From: Neocallimastix lanati (nom. inval.)
Taxonomy: Eukaryota; Neocallimastigomycota; Neocallimastigomycetes; Neocallimastigales; Neocallimastigaceae
Assembly (NCBI GenBank): GCA_016946835.1
Contig: JACVTC010000006.1
Span: 64,001-128,000, forward strand
Direction of reading: 5' to 3'
DNA length: 64,000 nt
In this document: one piece after another, positions 1-21,119 of the stretch
How the letters are laid out: each line of letters opens with the position of its first letter
Numbering within the stretch: position 1 is the first letter of the stretch
Translations under genes and position numbers: made by a program
Notes under the pieces: generated by a model
What the model was told of the DNA's origin: nothing
The model's database searches: none
The model's input: the letters and a program-made list of their open reading frames with translations, nothing else

Positions 1-1
1 T

Positions 2-49
2 AGTTATGGCCAGAATCAAAATTCAAAAAATAATGGTGAGATTTCTTAG
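2..49 (+). CDS. Possible C-terminal tail of a gene entering from the left
   Basis: From the left edge, one frame reads a short Asn/Gln/Ser-rich tail (SYGQNQNSKNNGEIS) and then TAG. This composition is typical of C-terminal tails in very AT-rich genomes. There is no domain, and the upstream part is outside the window, so a chance open frame is equally possible. Confidence 0.2.
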   Translation, partial: SYGQNQNSKNNGEIS

Positions 50-5508
<5,459 letters not shown>

Positions 5509-6833
5509 ATGGTTTATTCAAATACAAATTCAGAAAATAGAGTCGATACATATAATTACTCTAATGGTAATGATGTTCTTATGAATCCTGATTCCATTAT
5601 TAAAGATACAAACTTTGATGTTGATGAGGCAATCAATAATGATTTCACTACAAATCAAGATATTGATAAGACAGGAAATGAAGAAAATATTAATAATGAA
5701 GAAGATATAAATAGTGCTGAAAATATAAATAGTGCGGAAAGTGTGGATGCTGTAAATAATGATGATTTTACCACTACAAAATCTGTAAATGATACTATTC
5801 CGAATACACCTGAAGTTAATGAAGAAAATAGTTCACAATTTAATATTTCATCTTTAAATTCAAAAACAATAAAATCAAAATTAAGGTAAAAACTTTAAAG
5901 AAAAAAAAATTTAAAAATAAAAAAAAATTAAATAATTATAAAAAAATAAAAAATAAAAAATAAATTTTAACGTTCATAAAATAAAATAAATAAAAAAAAT
6001 TTTTTTTTTTATTTTACTCTTTAATAATATTATTTGTAATAATATATTAAATATTTTATATATATTTTATTTATATTTTATATATATTATATTTACATTA
6101 TATATATTATATATAAATCTTATATATATATATATATAAATATTATGAAAAAAAAAAATTAATAAAAAAAATTAGTAAAGTAACTTGTACAGTACCAAAC
6201 AATGCCAATTCAGAGGAATTACGAAAAGTATGTTACAACATAGGAACCTGTCAACTTCTAAAGAATAAAAAGGCAGGAGAATTAAATAATGGTCAATGTA
6301 TCTTTGATAATATTTTTTGTAATGGTAGCCATTGCTATCATGATGATCACTGTGGCCACTCCTACATCAAATATGCTCAACCTCAATACCTCAGACCCTG
6401 TGAAAAAAATCCTTCCCTTATTTTTGAAAGTTGTCCCTCCGCGGGTGAAGTGAAATGTGTTACCCGTGAATGTCACAGTAATGACGAATGTCTCTCGGGT
6501 AGCTGTGTGAATAAAGTATGTATCAGTAACGACAGTAATCCCATTCATTACTGTTCCAATAATAAAAGGGATGAGTATGGACAAAACACGGATATATTTA
6601 ACTGTCGACTTTTCCTGTATGAGCGTTGCACAAAAGATTCAGAATGTCAAACCGGAAATTGTGCCAAAATTAAAGGCGGAGATACCCAAAATTTATATTG
6701 TCTGGAAACGAAGGTGACCTTCAGCAATACCATAGCCTGTGTCATCACCTATTCAGTGGTGATGATCACCCTTCTTATATTACACATGTTCTATAAACGA
6801 TCCAAAAAAACTAAAACAGTTCAAAGTCATTAA
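5509..6833 (+). CDS. Cys-rich single-pass membrane protein, two exons
   Basis: Exons 5509-5885 and 6176-6833 join in frame across a 290-nt intron (AG|GTAAAA donor, ATTAG acceptor) to give 344 residues. Residues 1-125 are acidic and Asn/Asp/Glu-rich with repeated IN(S/N)(A/E)E-type units. The second exon is Cys-rich with spaced pairs such as C-x3-C, ECLSGSC and ECQTGNC. These resemble small disulfide-bonded extracellular repeats. A hydrophobic segment lies about 20-40 residues from the C-terminus and is followed by a basic tail (YKRSKKTK), which suggests a type I surface protein. No signal peptide is visible at the chosen ATG, so either an upstream exon is missed or the N-terminal exon is modelled wrongly. 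The second exon is clearly less AT-biased than exon 1 and its surroundings. The function is unknown. A decayed relative lies about 2.2 kb downstream. Confidence 0.65.
5886..6175 (+). other. Intron of the Cys-rich membrane protein gene
   Basis: GT at 5886-5887 and AG at 6174-6175. This is the only nearby AG that keeps the Cys-rich frame in phase, because the AG at 6179-6180 gives the wrong phase. The body is almost pure A/T, including TATA repeats. Confidence 0.6.
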
Positions 6834-6944
6834 AGGGAAGTTTAAAAAAAAATTCATATATATTTATATACTCAAGTTTATTTTTTTTTTTTTAATTTTT
6901 GTAAATATAGTCAATAATATTTAATCAATATTTTATTTTAAAAT

Positions 6945-6978
<34 letters not shown>

Positions 6979-7253
6979 AAGAATAGAAAGAAATATATAT
7001 TTATATATAATAATTCAATAATAATTAAATGAAATAATTTTATTTATTTATTTATCATCAGCTACAGTTCAAAATTACAATAAAGTAACAAAAATAGAAA
7101 AAAATAAAAATAAAATAAAAAAAAAAAAAAACTAATAATAATGATAATAATAATAAATTTAAAATAATAAAAATGATAAATAATTTAATTTTTTTTTTTT
7201 TTTTTTTTTGACTTTTTGTATTATTAAATTTTGTTTATAATTTTTATAAGTCG

Positions 7254-7303
<50 letters not shown>

Positions 7304-7497
7304 GAATTCAACTCTTTAACTCTTTAATTGTCATTTTCTGTAATTTCTGTATCTTTTTCACATATAATTAAAAAATATATATATATTATTACTATTATTA
7401 ATAATAAATAGATAGGATATAATATAGAGATAATTTTAATTAAAAAGCATTTGATATTAATTATTATCATTATTTTCATTTTATTTTTTTTTTAAAA

Positions 7498-7534
<37 letters not shown>

Positions 7535-7868
7535 AAAAATAAAAAACAAATATAATATGAAAATTGTAAAATAAGAAAAAACTAAAGAGGAAATCTCTTG
7601 TTTTAAATATGTACATATAACCTTGTAGTATTATTATATATAATTTTTTTTAAAAAAAAAATAATAATAATAAAATAAAATAAAATAAAAAAATTAAAAA
7701 ATTAAATATAAATATACATAAATATAAAAATTGTAAAATTGTAAAATATTAAAAAAAAAAGTTATGAATGAAATCTCTTGAGTTAAATAAATAAGTCTAT
7801 AATGTTGTAATGTAATTTTTATATAATTTAAAATATCATTAAAATATAAATATTATCTGTTTTTTTGT

Positions 7869-7900
<32 letters not shown>

Positions 7901-8149
7901 CTTATTTTTTATTTATTTTTCGTATTTTTAACAATTAAAAAATAAATATAATGTATTATTTTTCATTTTCTAATATAAAATAATATATATATATATATAT
8001 TGAAGTTGATGTTCATCTTAATTTTATCATCAACATTATCTAAAATTATAAAGGATAATTTATAATAATAAATATATATATATATTCATTTTTCTAAAAA
8101 CAGACATAATAAAATAATATTTTAAATCTACTTTGGTTAGGAGTTTTAC

Positions 8150-8189
<40 letters not shown>

Positions 8190-8999
8190 TTCTTAATCTA
8201 ATTTTTTTTTTTTTTTTGGTTAAAATATTAAAATAGTTATCCCTTTTCATCCAAAAATTCATTACATTTGACGTACAAGAATCATTACTTGGAATATCTA
8301 ATATAAACCATTCATTATGAAAAGACATCTCAGAATTAATTAATTAATTTAGATAAATTATTATTCATATATTCATATATTCTATATATTCTGCTTTTTT
8401 TTTTCCTGATATCTTACTAGTAACAGATGCTTGAATATTCATAAAAATTGATAAAGTTAATGTATCTTCGATTTCACTATCATAAAAAATGATTGTTTAT
8501 TATAATGATTTTTTTGCTTCACAAATAGTGAAATTAACCCTTTCTTATCTTAATTTTCCAGATCATGTTTTGTTTCTTCAGTTCTAGCTTTAGTAAGGAT
8601 GTGTTAACATCAATTTTACTAAAGTTTTCATTTATCTTCTAAATCCATATTATAAAATTGCCTTGAACGCGTAACTTGAATTACTTTTATATATTTTCGA
8701 AACATAGAAAATTGGATCTGTTAGGTTAGATCCCAAGGTAGGGCGTATGTTCCACGATCATAAGTGCCAAGGGATATTTATTTGTTTTTTTTTTTTTAAG
8801 TTTCAAACTAATATCATCAAGTCATCAAGTTTACTCCTCCAATTAGTATCTTCATTATTTACAAGAAGCATTACACCATCCCCATTCTGTTTAAAGCTAG
8901 ATTATTATTAAAAATCTAGGACATTCTCATATTGCATAAGAGCAACATTTTTTATTGTGAATATGATTATTGTGTTAACTTAAAAAGTTACGATAATCC
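6834..8999. repeat. AT-rich intergenic region
   Basis: Poly-A tracts (about 7256-7300), poly-T tracts (about 7871-7901) and AT dinucleotide runs dominate. From about 8190 to 8780 the sequence is more complex and may be old retroelement debris. No intact gene is seen. Confidence 0.6.
8190..8328 (-). pseudogene. Possible copia protease-region fragment
   Basis: The minus strand reads an N-terminal stretch EWFILDIPSNDSCTSN that resembles the start of the Ty1/copia aspartic protease domain (W-x-L-D-T/S-G-A/S, followed by an H/C-T-S/G-N motif), with the catalytic triad corrupted. It then runs into poly-A. The match is short and the assignment is weak. It is supported mainly by a second copia-like fragment on the same strand at 10.2-11.5 kb. 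Confidence 0.25.
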
Positions 9000-9546
9000 C
9001 TATTTTATGGAATTACTAATAAATAATGAAAACAGAAAAGATAAATTCTCAATTCTTGTATATACCATAATAAATTAGATAAAGTAATAGATTTTGATAA
9101 TTATATAAAAATTGGTAATTCTGATAAAGATAAATATCTTTGATGTAAGTTGTAAAAAAAGATTCTGACTGCCTTTATAATAAATTTATTAGTAATTACT
9201 GTGTTTTTTGATGATGATCCATCGGTAACTCACTGTGATTATGTACATAAAGGATTTGCAATGTTTCAAAATGAAGAAATACGTTGTGGTAAAGCATATC
9301 ACGATGTATGTAAACATAACTATGAATGTTCTTCGTATGAATGTTATTATTAAAAATTGCAGTTATAATTATTATGTTCCTTTAGAATCTACTAGTTTTC
9401 ATAAAAAATTAGAAACTGTTATTCTTTATTTAATTATTATTTTTATATTTATAATTTGTTGTTGTATTGGTATTTGTATGTGTGTGTGTATTTATAAACA
9501 TAAAAATAAAAAGAAATTCAATAAACTAGAGACTACTACGGAATAG
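9000..9546 (+). pseudogene. Decayed paralog of the Cys-rich membrane protein
   Basis: From about 9151 the plus strand reads DSDCLYNKFISNYCVFDDDP, then CDYVHKG..., and a block with GKAYHDVCKHNYECSSYEC before stops. After a frame change, a hydrophobic run rich in Ile/Cys and a basic tail (YKHKNKKK) follow up to 9546. Order and spacing follow the gene at 5509-6833: a D/N-x-(D/E)-C repeat, a second Cys block, one transmembrane segment and a Lys-rich end. One conserved Cys position reads Phe, and at least two stops and one frameshift break the frame. The same family signature in the same orientation suggests an old tandem duplicate. Confidence 0.55.
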
Positions 9547-10199
9547 AATAAAATACAAGCTAAATTACATAAATACTTATTTAACCAATAATAATCATTT
9601 ATTATAAAAATGAATTATTATTATTCTTCATTCTAACATTCCTTAACAGCAATTAACAATGAACAACATAAGAAAGAATTATCGGTTAAAATACTAGGCA
9701 GAGACGAATAGAATGGAAAACTAAAAATAATACAGAATAAATTTAAATATTTTAAAACAGTTTATAACATTATAATTAAATATAAAATTAAAATTAAAAT
9801 ATAACATAAATTATCATAATTTTAATACTAAAAAGTACTTTAATATACATAGTTCTTATGTTTGGTTATCATAATCATTATGAATTTATATAATGGAACT
9901 TCATTACAATATTATTTTTTCTTTTTTCTTTTTTCTTTTTTTTTTTTTTTTAAGATTTTTTAATATTTTTTAATTTTATTTATAATAAAATAAAGTTAAA
10001 TAAAACTTATTATATAAAATTATTCATAACTTTTTCATGATAATGTAATGTAGTTACTTTATCCATATAGTATAAAAAATTTAGTACTTATCATTTTTAC
10101 ATCTTTACTTATCATTTTACATCTTTAGGTATATTATTGACTACTTCCATCACTTCTTTTTATTATACACATTTGATAATTCTTCATTTATGGGCTATT
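9547..10199. other. AT-rich spacer
   Basis: No open frame or repeat family is recognised. There is a poly-T tract near 9930-9950. Confidence 0.5.
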
Positions 10200-10298
10200 T
10201 TCCATGCTTCACTTTCTGATGAACTTATTGCCTATTGATATGTGATTGGAATATTTGTTTTTAATATTTAAAACTTTATATCTTTTTATTGTTATTAA

Positions 10299-10335
<37 letters not shown>

Positions 10336-11560
10336 TTTAAATTTTCTTCACCCGAATCAACTAAATTATTACAAAAAAAAGTTCTTTTCTCATTTAGAGA
10401 TTTAAATTCACTAGAATATTCACTTTCTTCATCAAGCAATTGATTTTGATTTCAAAGGACATTTTTTATTATTGGTTTTAATATCGATAATTAATAATTG
10501 AATTATTATTATTATTATTAATAGTAATTCAATAGGGTCTACTATTCTGTATATTGTGGGGCTTGCGAAATATCTTGCTAATACAATGCCGATCGATCAT
10601 CCGTAGCTCTCTTGAGTTACTTTTTTGAGAGGTTTTAGCAAAAAAAAAAAACACTTTCATTTATCATGAGTGCCGACGTTGTACCGATAGGACAAAGGAA
10701 TAAGTGCAGTTAGAAATCCTAATAATTCTCATCAATGTACATTTACGAACAGCACAGTTCCGTACACACAGAACCCTAGGTAAGTAATTCAACTTTTGAT
10801 GATCTTTCTTATGGTTCAGGGGAGAGTTTAGCAGATTACCACACTATCTATTTTAAAGATGTTATTTTTTTTGTTTTATTATTTTACTAGCATATCTTCC
10901 ATAAAATAAGCATCTCTGGCAGTAACCGTAGAACTGGAAAAAGTATCCAAATTTTTAGAACCTAAAAAATCAGGAGCATAAGAATAACTATAAAAAATTC
11001 CCTGTTTAGTGTTATTGTCAAATTTATTTGATTTAGGGTTATTATAGAAAAAGGCCTTACAACAACAACAGCAACAACAACAAAAAAAAAACTTTAAGTA
11101 ATGAGAGATATCAATAGATTTGTTAAAGAATAATTCATTCGGTATTTTCTCTATTTTTCTGACTTCTATTCATTTTTGAAAATTTAAATTTCATTTTCTT
11201 TAAAGTTGTCTAAATCATTAGCAATTAAATATCTTCTTAATGGTTCATACCAGTTTAAGAAATTTTCTTTATTTAATTTTTAAAATAAAAAAAAAAAATC
11301 TTTGATTTCAAAGATTGATATCGTTATATTGCCATTATATTTATTAATGATGTTTTTTTTTTTTTTTTCCTTTGATTTGAATCATCATCGTCATATGAAG
11401 AGATCAATTCATTGTCCTTATTATCAGTTGGAGTCGATGAACTCAAACTCTCTTCAATGTGATTATTATTATCATTTTTCTTTTAATCATTTTTTGGAAT
11501 ATCAATTAAAAAAAAAAATCAAAATCAAAATCATTAAAACATTTTAGTATTTAAAATTAA
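10200..11560 (-). mobile_element. Decayed Ty1/copia remnant (gag and integrase-end pieces)
   Basis: On the minus strand, about 11170-11290 reads NKENFLNWYEPLRRYLIAND, resembling copia Gag (a short aromatic block followed by W-x2-xLRxYL). About 10889-11061 reads a continuous 57-residue stretch with FDNNTKQGIF, a tyrosine-rich run, then VTARDAYFMED. This matches the post-integrase region of copia polyproteins (K-x-D-x-N/K-x-x-x-GIF-x-GYS ... ARDVYFNE). The two pieces lie close together, so protease and most of integrase have been deleted. An acidic linker-like stretch follows at 10330-10439. Reverse transcriptase and LTRs are not recognisable. The element is inactive. Confidence 0.5.
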
Positions 11561-12499
11561 ATAATTAGTCCCTTCATGTTTGAGACTCTTAATCTGGCAA
11601 GGAGTCAATATAAAATTTGATATGTACAAAATAAAATAATAATGTTGTTTATTTATTTAATTATTTATTATTTATTTGATGATATATATGATTATTCAAT
11701 AAAAACATTTAAATGACTCCCAATATAATATTAAATTATAAAATAATTTGCCTTTTTATATTTTACACACCAATTATTATAGAATTAAATATTGTAAATA
11801 TTTATTATAATACTTAATAATGTATAACACTTAAATCTTTAGTTAAACTTAACAATAATTTTTTTTTTAATATAGACTTCTCATAATTATCTAAATGTTT
11901 TTAATAATGTAACATAATTATAATATTATTATTTTTTACTTTAAAAATAAAAAAAAATAATCTATAAAAAAAAATACATATATAAATATATATTTAGTTT
12001 ATCACAAAAATCTTATAAATCTTATAAATATAAATTTACATATATATATATTTCTCATTAAACTACAAAAAAAAAAAAAAAAAAAAAAAATAGTAATATT
12101 AAAATCACTCATTTTATGATATTAATTTATATACTTTATTGTAATTTTCTTTTTCTTTTATGATATCTATTATGAAAATATCAACAGGTAGATATTACAA
12201 ATAAAATAATAATAACAATAACAAATATTTCATGATCTGTCGTATCAAATTAAAAATTTTGATTCAATATATATTTAAAATTTAAATAAATATATATACG
12301 CTTTAATATTATTTTTTTTTTTTTTTTTAGTTGATTAAACAATAATTATTTATGATTTCTATTTATATATTTTTTAGCTATACTTTTTAATCTTTTTTTT
12401 TTTTTTATTTAATTATATGTATAAAAAAAAAAGAAATAAAATAAATAAATAAAAATCGATAAATTTGATATTATTCAATTCAATCCATAATACTAATTA

Positions 12500-12538
<39 letters not shown>

Positions 12539-13029
12539 TTATTTATATATATATCAATTAATGTCTATATCATCTATATCTATATTTTTATTTCTTATTT
12601 CTTATTTTTTATTTTTTATTGTTATTTTTGTTTTTGTTTTTGTTTATACTAATTTCTAATTTTTATTTTTACATATAAAAACTTAAATAAAGAACAATAA
12701 AAATTTTAAGTATATATTTAATTCATATCTATCTATCTGTATACATATATATAATATATATGTTTATTTTATTTTTTTTTAAGTGTATATAAAAATTTAT
12801 GATATTTTCTGTAATAAATATTTAGCTGATATAAAGAGATTTATTTATTAAATATAATAAATAAAATAATTATCTCTTTTCTTTTAATCTTCTTTATATT
12901 ATGATGGTAAAAAAATAATAATTGTATAATAATTAATTAATAATTAATAGTAGATATTAAATATTAAATTATGGAATGATAAATAATGGAATAATTGAAT
13001 GATATATAATAAATAATAAATAATAAATA

Positions 13030-13450
13030 ATAAAAAAGAGTATTTATTAATAAATAATAAATAATAAATAATGGAATAATAAATAATAATTAAATAATAA
13101 ATAATAAATAAATAATAAATATTAAATATTAAATATTAAATATTAAATAATAAAAAGAGTATTTATTAATAAATAATAAATAATAAATAATAAATAATAA
13201 ATAAAATAATAAATAATAAATAATTAATAATGAATTATAAATAATAAATTATAAATAATAAAAAAGAGTATTTATTAATAAATTATAAATAATAAAAAGA
13301 GTATTAATTAATAAATAATAAATAATAAATAATAAAAAGAGTATTTATTAATAAATAATAAATAATAAATAATAAAAAGAGTATTTATTAATAAATAATA
13401 AATAATAAATAATAAAAAAGAGTATTTATTAATAAACAATAAATTATAAA
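13030..13450. repeat. Minisatellite with an AGAGTATTTATTA core
   Basis: About seven imperfect units of AATAAAAAGAGTATTTATTAA followed by a variable number of ATAAATA steps. The same core returns at about 24000-24020 and, inverted, at about 16597-16625 (AATAAATACTCTTTT), so it is dispersed. Confidence 0.6.
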
Positions 13451-13876
13451 TAATAAATAATAATAATTGAATAAATTACTATTCTATTATTATCATTATT
13501 ATTTTTTATTACATATTATGATTTATGATTCATATGACTTATTCATTGTTAAAGCTATTATTGTTAATTACTAAAAAAAAAAAAAAAAAACATGAAAAGA
13601 TCTATTAGAGAGATATAAAATATAAAGTATAAAACATTGAATATATTAATAAAGTTTATTGGATTTTAAGTGTTATTGGAATATATATACTAATTATTTT
13701 AAGTGTTGTTAGCTATTGCAAATATAAAGTGAATAGAAATGGAATATATATAATAAAAAAAAATTTAAAAAAAATTAATAAAAAATTGTTTTTATAAAAG
13801 AAATTTTACTTTATTTTCTATTTATTTATTTATTATTTATTATTCAATTATTTATTTATTTATTTATTTATTATTC

Positions 13877-13907
<31 letters not shown>

Positions 13908-15557
13908 ATTTATTATTTATTTATTTATTATTTAATTATTTAATTATTTATTATTTATTTATCTATTTATTCAATTACTTATTATTTATTATTCATATAT
14001 AATTATTTATTAATCCATTATTTATTATTCCATTATTTAATTATTCATTTCTCATTTATTTATTATTCAATTATTATTTAATCATTTAATCATTTAATAT
14101 TTAAATTTCTCTTCCATTTTATCGTATTTTATTTAATACAATTTAATAGTAAATAAAATTTACAATAATTTCCATTTTTCTTATTAATTACTAATTATAA
14201 CCTTTTACAATTTTCTTTTTAATTTAATGATTAACTATTATTTTGTATTCAATCAATAGTATATTAAAGTACAGTGCAATATATGCTATATTGAAATTTT
14301 TAATGTGTTTTTTCTTATTTTATTTTATTTTTTTTGGAAATTAAGACTTTCCCATAAACTCTAAAAAGTAATTTTTTTTTGTTTCACATTTTAATATTTA
14401 CTTTTTAAGTAACATAGATTATAATATACTATAATATATTATCATTTGATTTAAATAATTGTTGTTACACCTCAAAAGGCCATAAATTAAATTTTATTTA
14501 ATTTTATTTAATTTAAGTTAATTTAAATTAATTTTGTTCAATTTTGTTATTAAACTTTATTTATTAATATTAGGTAATTCCAATTTTTGTAAAATGACAA
14601 AGCATTGAAATATATTTTGAAATATATATTGATCGATAGATATATATAGATATATATAGATATAGCCTATAATTAATTAATATTAATATAAATAGTTATA
14701 TAGAAAATAGAAATACAAAATGAATAAAAAATAATTACATTAAATAAACATGAATATAAATAATAAAATATAAATAAATATATAAATAAATAATAAAATA
14801 TAAATAAATATATAATTAAATATATAATTAAATATATAAATAAATAATAAAATATAAATAAATATATAATTAAATATATAAATAAATAAATAAATAAATA
14901 AATATATAAATAATAAAATATAATACTACATTCATTTTTATTAAGTATTCATTTTCTCTTTTCCTTATTTCATAATTTAATTCCTTTAATATAAATGAAC
15001 ATATATATTGAATATATTAATATGAATTGAAGCATATATTATTTTAGCAATGTATTTAAAGTTTTTTAAAGTATTTTAGTTTCTTCAAATTTTACTTTTA
15101 ATTAATTACCATTTTAATTAATTTTGGCATTTTTGGCACATTCATTCATTAATACTTATTTATTATTCTTTTAAATTAATTTTAGATTAATTTTATATTA
15201 ATCCTTTATTGTATTTTACATTCTTATATTGTATTGTATTGTATTGTATTGAATTTTATATTTATTTACTATTGTAGTTAATGAAGATGAACAAATTGAT
15301 TTCAACTGTTTATATATATATTAATATATTAAATATATGTAATTTCTATTTATTTATTTATTTAATATAATAATGTAAATCATTACTTATTTCAACAGAT
15401 ATGAGTAAATATTCATAAATAATAATAAATAATCTTAATAAAAGTAATAATTACTATTTATAATTATAAATAATAATAAATTATAATAAATAATAATATA
15501 AATTTAATTTGAATAATATAAAACAAATATTACAAATATTACTGATTAATATAATAA

Positions 15558-15820
<263 letters not shown>

Positions 15821-16633
15821 GTAATAAAATTATTATTAGTATTATTATTATTACTGTTATTAACAATACTATTATCACTATAATATTAAAAATAATAAGG
15901 ATATCAAATATTAGATAATAATTATATTAATCAATAGTATCAACTTGTTAGGTTGTTAGTATTAGCTGATAGTAAATGATAATAAATGGTAATATTTATA
16001 TTAATATGTTTTACTTTAATTGAAACATCCTCATAAATAATTAATAATAGAAATTATAATTGAATACTTTCTCATTTAAAATATGAATAAATTTTATAAA
16101 AAAAAATAAAAATTTAAAAAAAAAATAATATACTTTATATTATCAAAGGTTTTTATTAATATATTATTATCTTAATATTAAATAATCAATTTTAAATTTT
16201 ATTATTCAAAATCTATTATTTACTATTCAAAATCTATTATTTACTATTTATTATTTATTATTCAATTATTTATTATTTATTATTTATTATTATTTATTAT
16301 TTATTATTTATTATTTATTATTTATTATTTATTATTTATTATTTATTATTTATTATTTATTTATTATTTATTATTTATTATTTATTTATTATTTATTATT
16401 TATTATTTATTATTTATTTATTATTTATTATTTATTTATTATTTATTATTTATTATTTATTATTATTATTTATTATTTATTATTTATTATTTATTATTTA
16501 TTATTTATTATTTATTATTTATTTATTATTTATTATTTATTATTTATTATTTATTTATTATTTATTATTTATTATTTATTATTCAATTATTTATTATTTG
16601 CTAATAAATACTCTTTTTTTTTTTTTATTATTT

Positions 16634-16737
<104 letters not shown>

Positions 16738-17621
16738 TTGTAATGAATTTAATCTCTACGTAAATTGTATATAAACTTAATTTAAAAAAAAAAAAAAAAA
16801 AGTTAATTAATTATAAATATAAATCAATGATTTATATAATAAAAAAATTAAAAATTAAGATTTATTATATATTATCAATCTATTCTAATTTATTTGAATT
16901 GAATATATTAATATAAAGAAAGATGTATATATAATTTAAATGATTATTATTTTTTTTATTTTATTAAATATATATTTATAAAATTATAATCATATTAATC
17001 ATATATAATCATATATATTTAATTAACATAAAATAAAATACAATTTTTTTTTTTATAAAAGGAATAATTTTTCACTCTATAAATAATTTAAACTTTTTTT
17101 TTCTTTTCATTTCTTCTCTGTCTTAAAAAAAAAAAAAGTTAATATTTTTCTAATTCCATTTATTCAGAAAATAATAGTATGTAATATTAAGTGATGTTTT
17201 ATTTTGAACAAAAGTTACTTTATAATAGTTATAAGATGAATATATCAATATCTTTTAACACTTTACACAATTAGTTTAAAAAAATTAAATAAAGACATTA
17301 TTTAATAAATATAAATATATGTTAAAGTAATTTATGCAAAAAAAAAAAAAAAATTATATATATATATATATAAATAAATATGTTTTATATAAAATTAAAA
17401 CTATATATATATATATATTCCATATTATTGATATTCAATTATGTTTGAACTTTAATATTTATGAATATGAATATTAAATATAAATAGTTTATGATTTATT
17501 AGTAAAAAAATTAGTAAATCTATAATATTAACCTATTTTATTATAATTATATAAAATATATTTTTCTCTAAATATATATATATTATATAAATATTAGTAT
17601 TTTATAAATTAATGTTAAAAA

Positions 17622-18438
17622 ATGGGTTTAAAATCAAAAATTAAGGGTTCATATGCTTACACTCAATGGAAATTAGGTAAATACACTAAGAGAAGAGTCA
17701 AGAACTCAATTTCCCCCGATTGGGTAATGGAACGTCAACAATATGAAAGAGACCGTATTGAAAATTATTCTAATAACTTTTATCATAATAGAGAAATCGA
17801 TACTACCTATAGAATGCCTCCGGTTAGGAATAATGAATACAATGAACCAAAGGAAGATACAGGTAAACTCTTTTAACTTTTAATCATAAAATCGAATGAT
17901 AAATTAAATATATATTGAAATTGAATAGAATAAAATGGAAAAGAAAATTTTATTATTTTTTTTTAAAAAAAAAAAAAAAGAAATAAAAAAGTATTGAAAA
18001 TTATATAAAACGTACTCTTATTTTTTTAAAAAAAAAAAAAAAAAAAAAGAGAGAGAATTTAATTTAATATGTCATATTAATAAATATTAAATATATTATT
18101 TATTTTATATAATAGTTAATGCTAGAAGTGTTCCAAGACCTGTTAGTACTTCAGTAATTCCAATGGGTACTAATAGAAGAGATAGAAATGGTAACCCTAT
18201 TCGTTATTCTTCCGTTATTGATACTGACCAATATAACCGTGTAACTTTACAAAGAAGTGATTTTTCTGATGTATTAGTACCATCAAGAAATTACACATTA
18301 GTTCAAAAATCAAATTCTTCTTCGGTTGCTTATTACAGCAATGATAATGCACTTAATAATGAAAGATATGCTCAAAGAAGTTATAGTTATACTACAAACG
18401 ATTTCCCACCAAGAAATATAGATAGAAGAAATATTTAA
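17622..18438 (+). CDS. Unrecognised basic protein, two exons
   Basis: Exons 17622-17862 and 18116-18438 join in phase to give 187 residues. The donor is CAG|GTAAAC and the acceptor ATAG|TTAATG. The intron is 253 nt with two poly-A blocks. The start follows an A-rich leader (TTAAAAAATGGG). The N-terminal third is basic and aromatic (GSYAYTQWKLGKYTKRR), the middle is Arg/Asn/Tyr-rich, and the C-terminal half has repeated short R-rich patches and ends DRRNI. There is no signal peptide, membrane segment or known motif. Codon use is ordered, with several C-ending codons, and the open phase continues across the intron, which supports a real gene. I do not recognise the family. Confidence 0.65.
17863..18115 (+). 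other. Intron of the 17622-18438 gene
   Basis: GTAAAC donor at 17863 and an AATAG acceptor ending at 18115. Removing it joins codon GGT-split phase 1 to the downstream frame and bypasses the TAA at 17874. Confidence 0.6.
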
Positions 18439-21119
<2,681 letters not shown>

